This document shows, piece after piece, positions 6,456 to 6,946 of a stretch of 6,946 nt of DNA; positions within the stretch are counted from its first letter, which is position 1, and each line of letters begins with the position of its first letter. Source of the DNA: Deltaproteobacteria bacterium (GTDB taxonomy: Bacteria > Desulfobacterota > BSN033 > UBA1163); contig VGSD01000152.1 in NCBI GenBank assembly GCA_016875155.1, forward strand, positions 1 through 6,946, given 5' to 3'. The translations under genes and the position numbers were made by a program. Under the pieces are notes generated by a model. The model ran no database searches. It was not told the DNA's origin and saw only the letters and a list, made by a program, of their open reading frames with translations.

Positions 6456-6946
6456 CCCGTTAGAAAATCCAGTCGTTCGGCCGAAGAGCTTTCGAAGGGC
6501 GGGAGATTACCCCTTGCCGGAAATATTTTTGAATGTCATCCCGCTAAAGGGGAAACCGAAGTACAACGGAGCATTCTTTCTAACGGGGTGAACCAAAGGG
6601 AGGATTGCGATAGGAAAGGTCTTGCCCTTCTCATCTTTATCGATGGGGCGTCGAGAGGAAATCCGGGAAGGGCGGGCGCCGGAGTTTATATCACTGATCG
6701 GGAAGGAAAGAGGATCGCCGAAACAGGGCGGTATCTGGGCCAAAAAACTAATAACGAAGCGGAGTATGGAGCCCTTCTATTGGGCATGAAAGAAGCCAAG
6801 AGGTTGGGGGGAGAGTCCATTCATGTTTTTACGGATTCAGAGCTGATCGCAAGGCAGGTCAAGGGGATTTATCGAGTTAAGGAACTCCACCTGAGGCTCC
6901 TTCACAAAAAGGTGTTGGAAATGATCAAAGAGTTTGTCTCCTTTGA
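6450..6946 (+). CDS. RNase HI-type ribonuclease, 3'-truncated, with palindromic element near its start
   Basis: The frame is open from GTG 6450 to the window end. From 6633 it reads IFIDGASRGNPGRAGAGVY, then TNNEAEYGALL and VFTDSELIARQV, which are the first three catalytic regions of RNase HI. Counted from 6450, the acidic residues are D65, E105 and D129. The last catalytic Asp lies beyond the window. The enzyme should cleave RNA in RNA:DNA hybrids, such as primers left by DnaG; the sequence is closer to the short RVT_3/YpeP-like branch than to E. coli RnhA. GTG 6450 is preferred because GGAG at 6439-6442 lies 7 bases upstream and the 4-base GTGA overlap with the preceding stop is typical. 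GTG 6588, in the same frame, gives a more normal N-terminus but has no Shine-Dalgarno at a suitable distance. The first 46 codons come from the element at 6456-6587 plus its duplicated flank. No in-frame start exists between 6591 and the catalytic core. Confidence 0.88.
   Translation, partial: MNPVRKSSRSAEELSKGGRLPLAGNIFECHPAKGETEVQRSILSNGVNQREDCDRKGLALLIFIDGASRGNPGRAGAGVYITDREGKRIAETGRYLGQKTNNEAEYGALLLGMKEAKRLGGESIHVFTDSELIARQVKGIYRVKELHLRLLHKKVLEMIKEFVSF
6456..6587. mobile_element. 132-bp palindromic MITE/RPE-like element inserted at the RNase H start codon
   Basis: Perfect 11-bp terminal inverted repeats, CCCGTTAGAAA (6456-6466) and TTTCTAACGGG (6577-6587), bound the element; one more C/G pair and an A/T pair extend the match into the flanks. 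Direct copies of GTGAAC lie immediately outside (6450-6455 and 6588-6593), as expected of a 6-base target duplication. Inside, CCCCTT (6510-6515) and AAGGGG (6547-6552) form a second, nested imperfect palindrome, and TTCGGCCGAA (6476-6485) is a 10-bp palindrome. It is too short to encode a transposase, so it would be non-autonomous. In the RNase H frame it has no stop codon and encodes roughly NPVRKSSRSAEEL...SILSNG. I do not recognise a named family. Confidence 0.72.
6588..6593 (+). repeat. Right copy of GTGAAC target-site duplication
   Basis: An identical GTGAAC directly abuts the right inverted repeat. It carries a second GTG in the RNase H frame, 138 bases (46 codons) after the first. A seventh base (C) also matches but overlaps the left inverted-repeat end. 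Confidence 0.6.

Noticed and set aside
6588..6590. GTG 6588 as the sole RNase H start
   Set aside because: It gives a normal-length N-terminus but has no Shine-Dalgarno at suitable distance, while GTG 6450 has one and overlaps the previous stop. It remains a possible secondary start.
6507..6743. 78-codon minus-strand frame across the palindromic element
   Set aside because: It runs antisense to the RNase H catalytic motifs. Its open state in the element is a property of the palindrome, not evidence of a gene.

Overview
The window (about 50% G+C by eye) is a compact, all-plus-strand block of bacterial information-processing genes. In order it holds the C-terminal two-thirds of mutS2, dnaG (primase), rpoD (primary sigma-70), a CAT-anticodon tRNA gene, a coiled-coil/zinc-ribbon protein of the CdsZ (DUF164, zf-RING_7) type, and the start of an RNase HI-type gene that runs off the right edge. 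The gene order, the protein sequences and the tRNA without an encoded CCA suggest a deltaproteobacterial/Desulfobacterota-like anaerobe. This is an inference from family resemblance, not a database result. Three of the four visible starts are non-ATG (TTG, TTG, GTG).

Layout. 1-1446: MutS2 ATPase, coiled coil, KOW-like and Smr domains, with the 5' end outside the window. 1447-1794: a 348-base gap with no gene, holding a cluster of degenerate REP-like palindromic repeats (built on a CTTCGACAAGCTCAGG-like core) and a weak promoter candidate before dnaG. 1795-3597 and 3663-5393: dnaG and rpoD, the core of the classical macromolecular-synthesis operon, without rpsU in the window. 5394-5494: a degenerate repeat patch with a GC hairpin. 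5495-5602: a perfect TTGACA/TATAAT promoter placed so that transcription should start at or one base before the tRNA. 5668-5699: a strong 13-bp hairpin, the probable tRNA terminator. 5734-6453: the zinc-ribbon gene. 6450-6946: the RNase HI-type gene, overlapping the previous stop codon by 4 bases (GTGA).

The most interesting structure is at that last junction. A 132-bp element (6456-6587) with perfect 11-bp terminal inverted repeats and an internal imperfect palindrome sits between two direct copies of GTGAAC. It appears to have inserted exactly at the GTG start codon of the RNase H gene, duplicating the start. Element plus duplication is 138 bp, or 46 codons, without a stop in the RNase H frame, so the gene can still be read as a protein with a 46-residue N-terminal extension. 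This resembles the protein-coding palindromic elements known from Rickettsia (RPE), but I do not recognise the element itself.

The genes fit together as replication and transcription housekeeping: DnaG makes RNA primers, RNase HI-type enzymes remove RNA from RNA:DNA hybrids, MutS2 acts on recombination intermediates or stalled ribosomes, and RpoD directs housekeeping transcription. No defence system, CRISPR array, prophage or transposase gene is visible.
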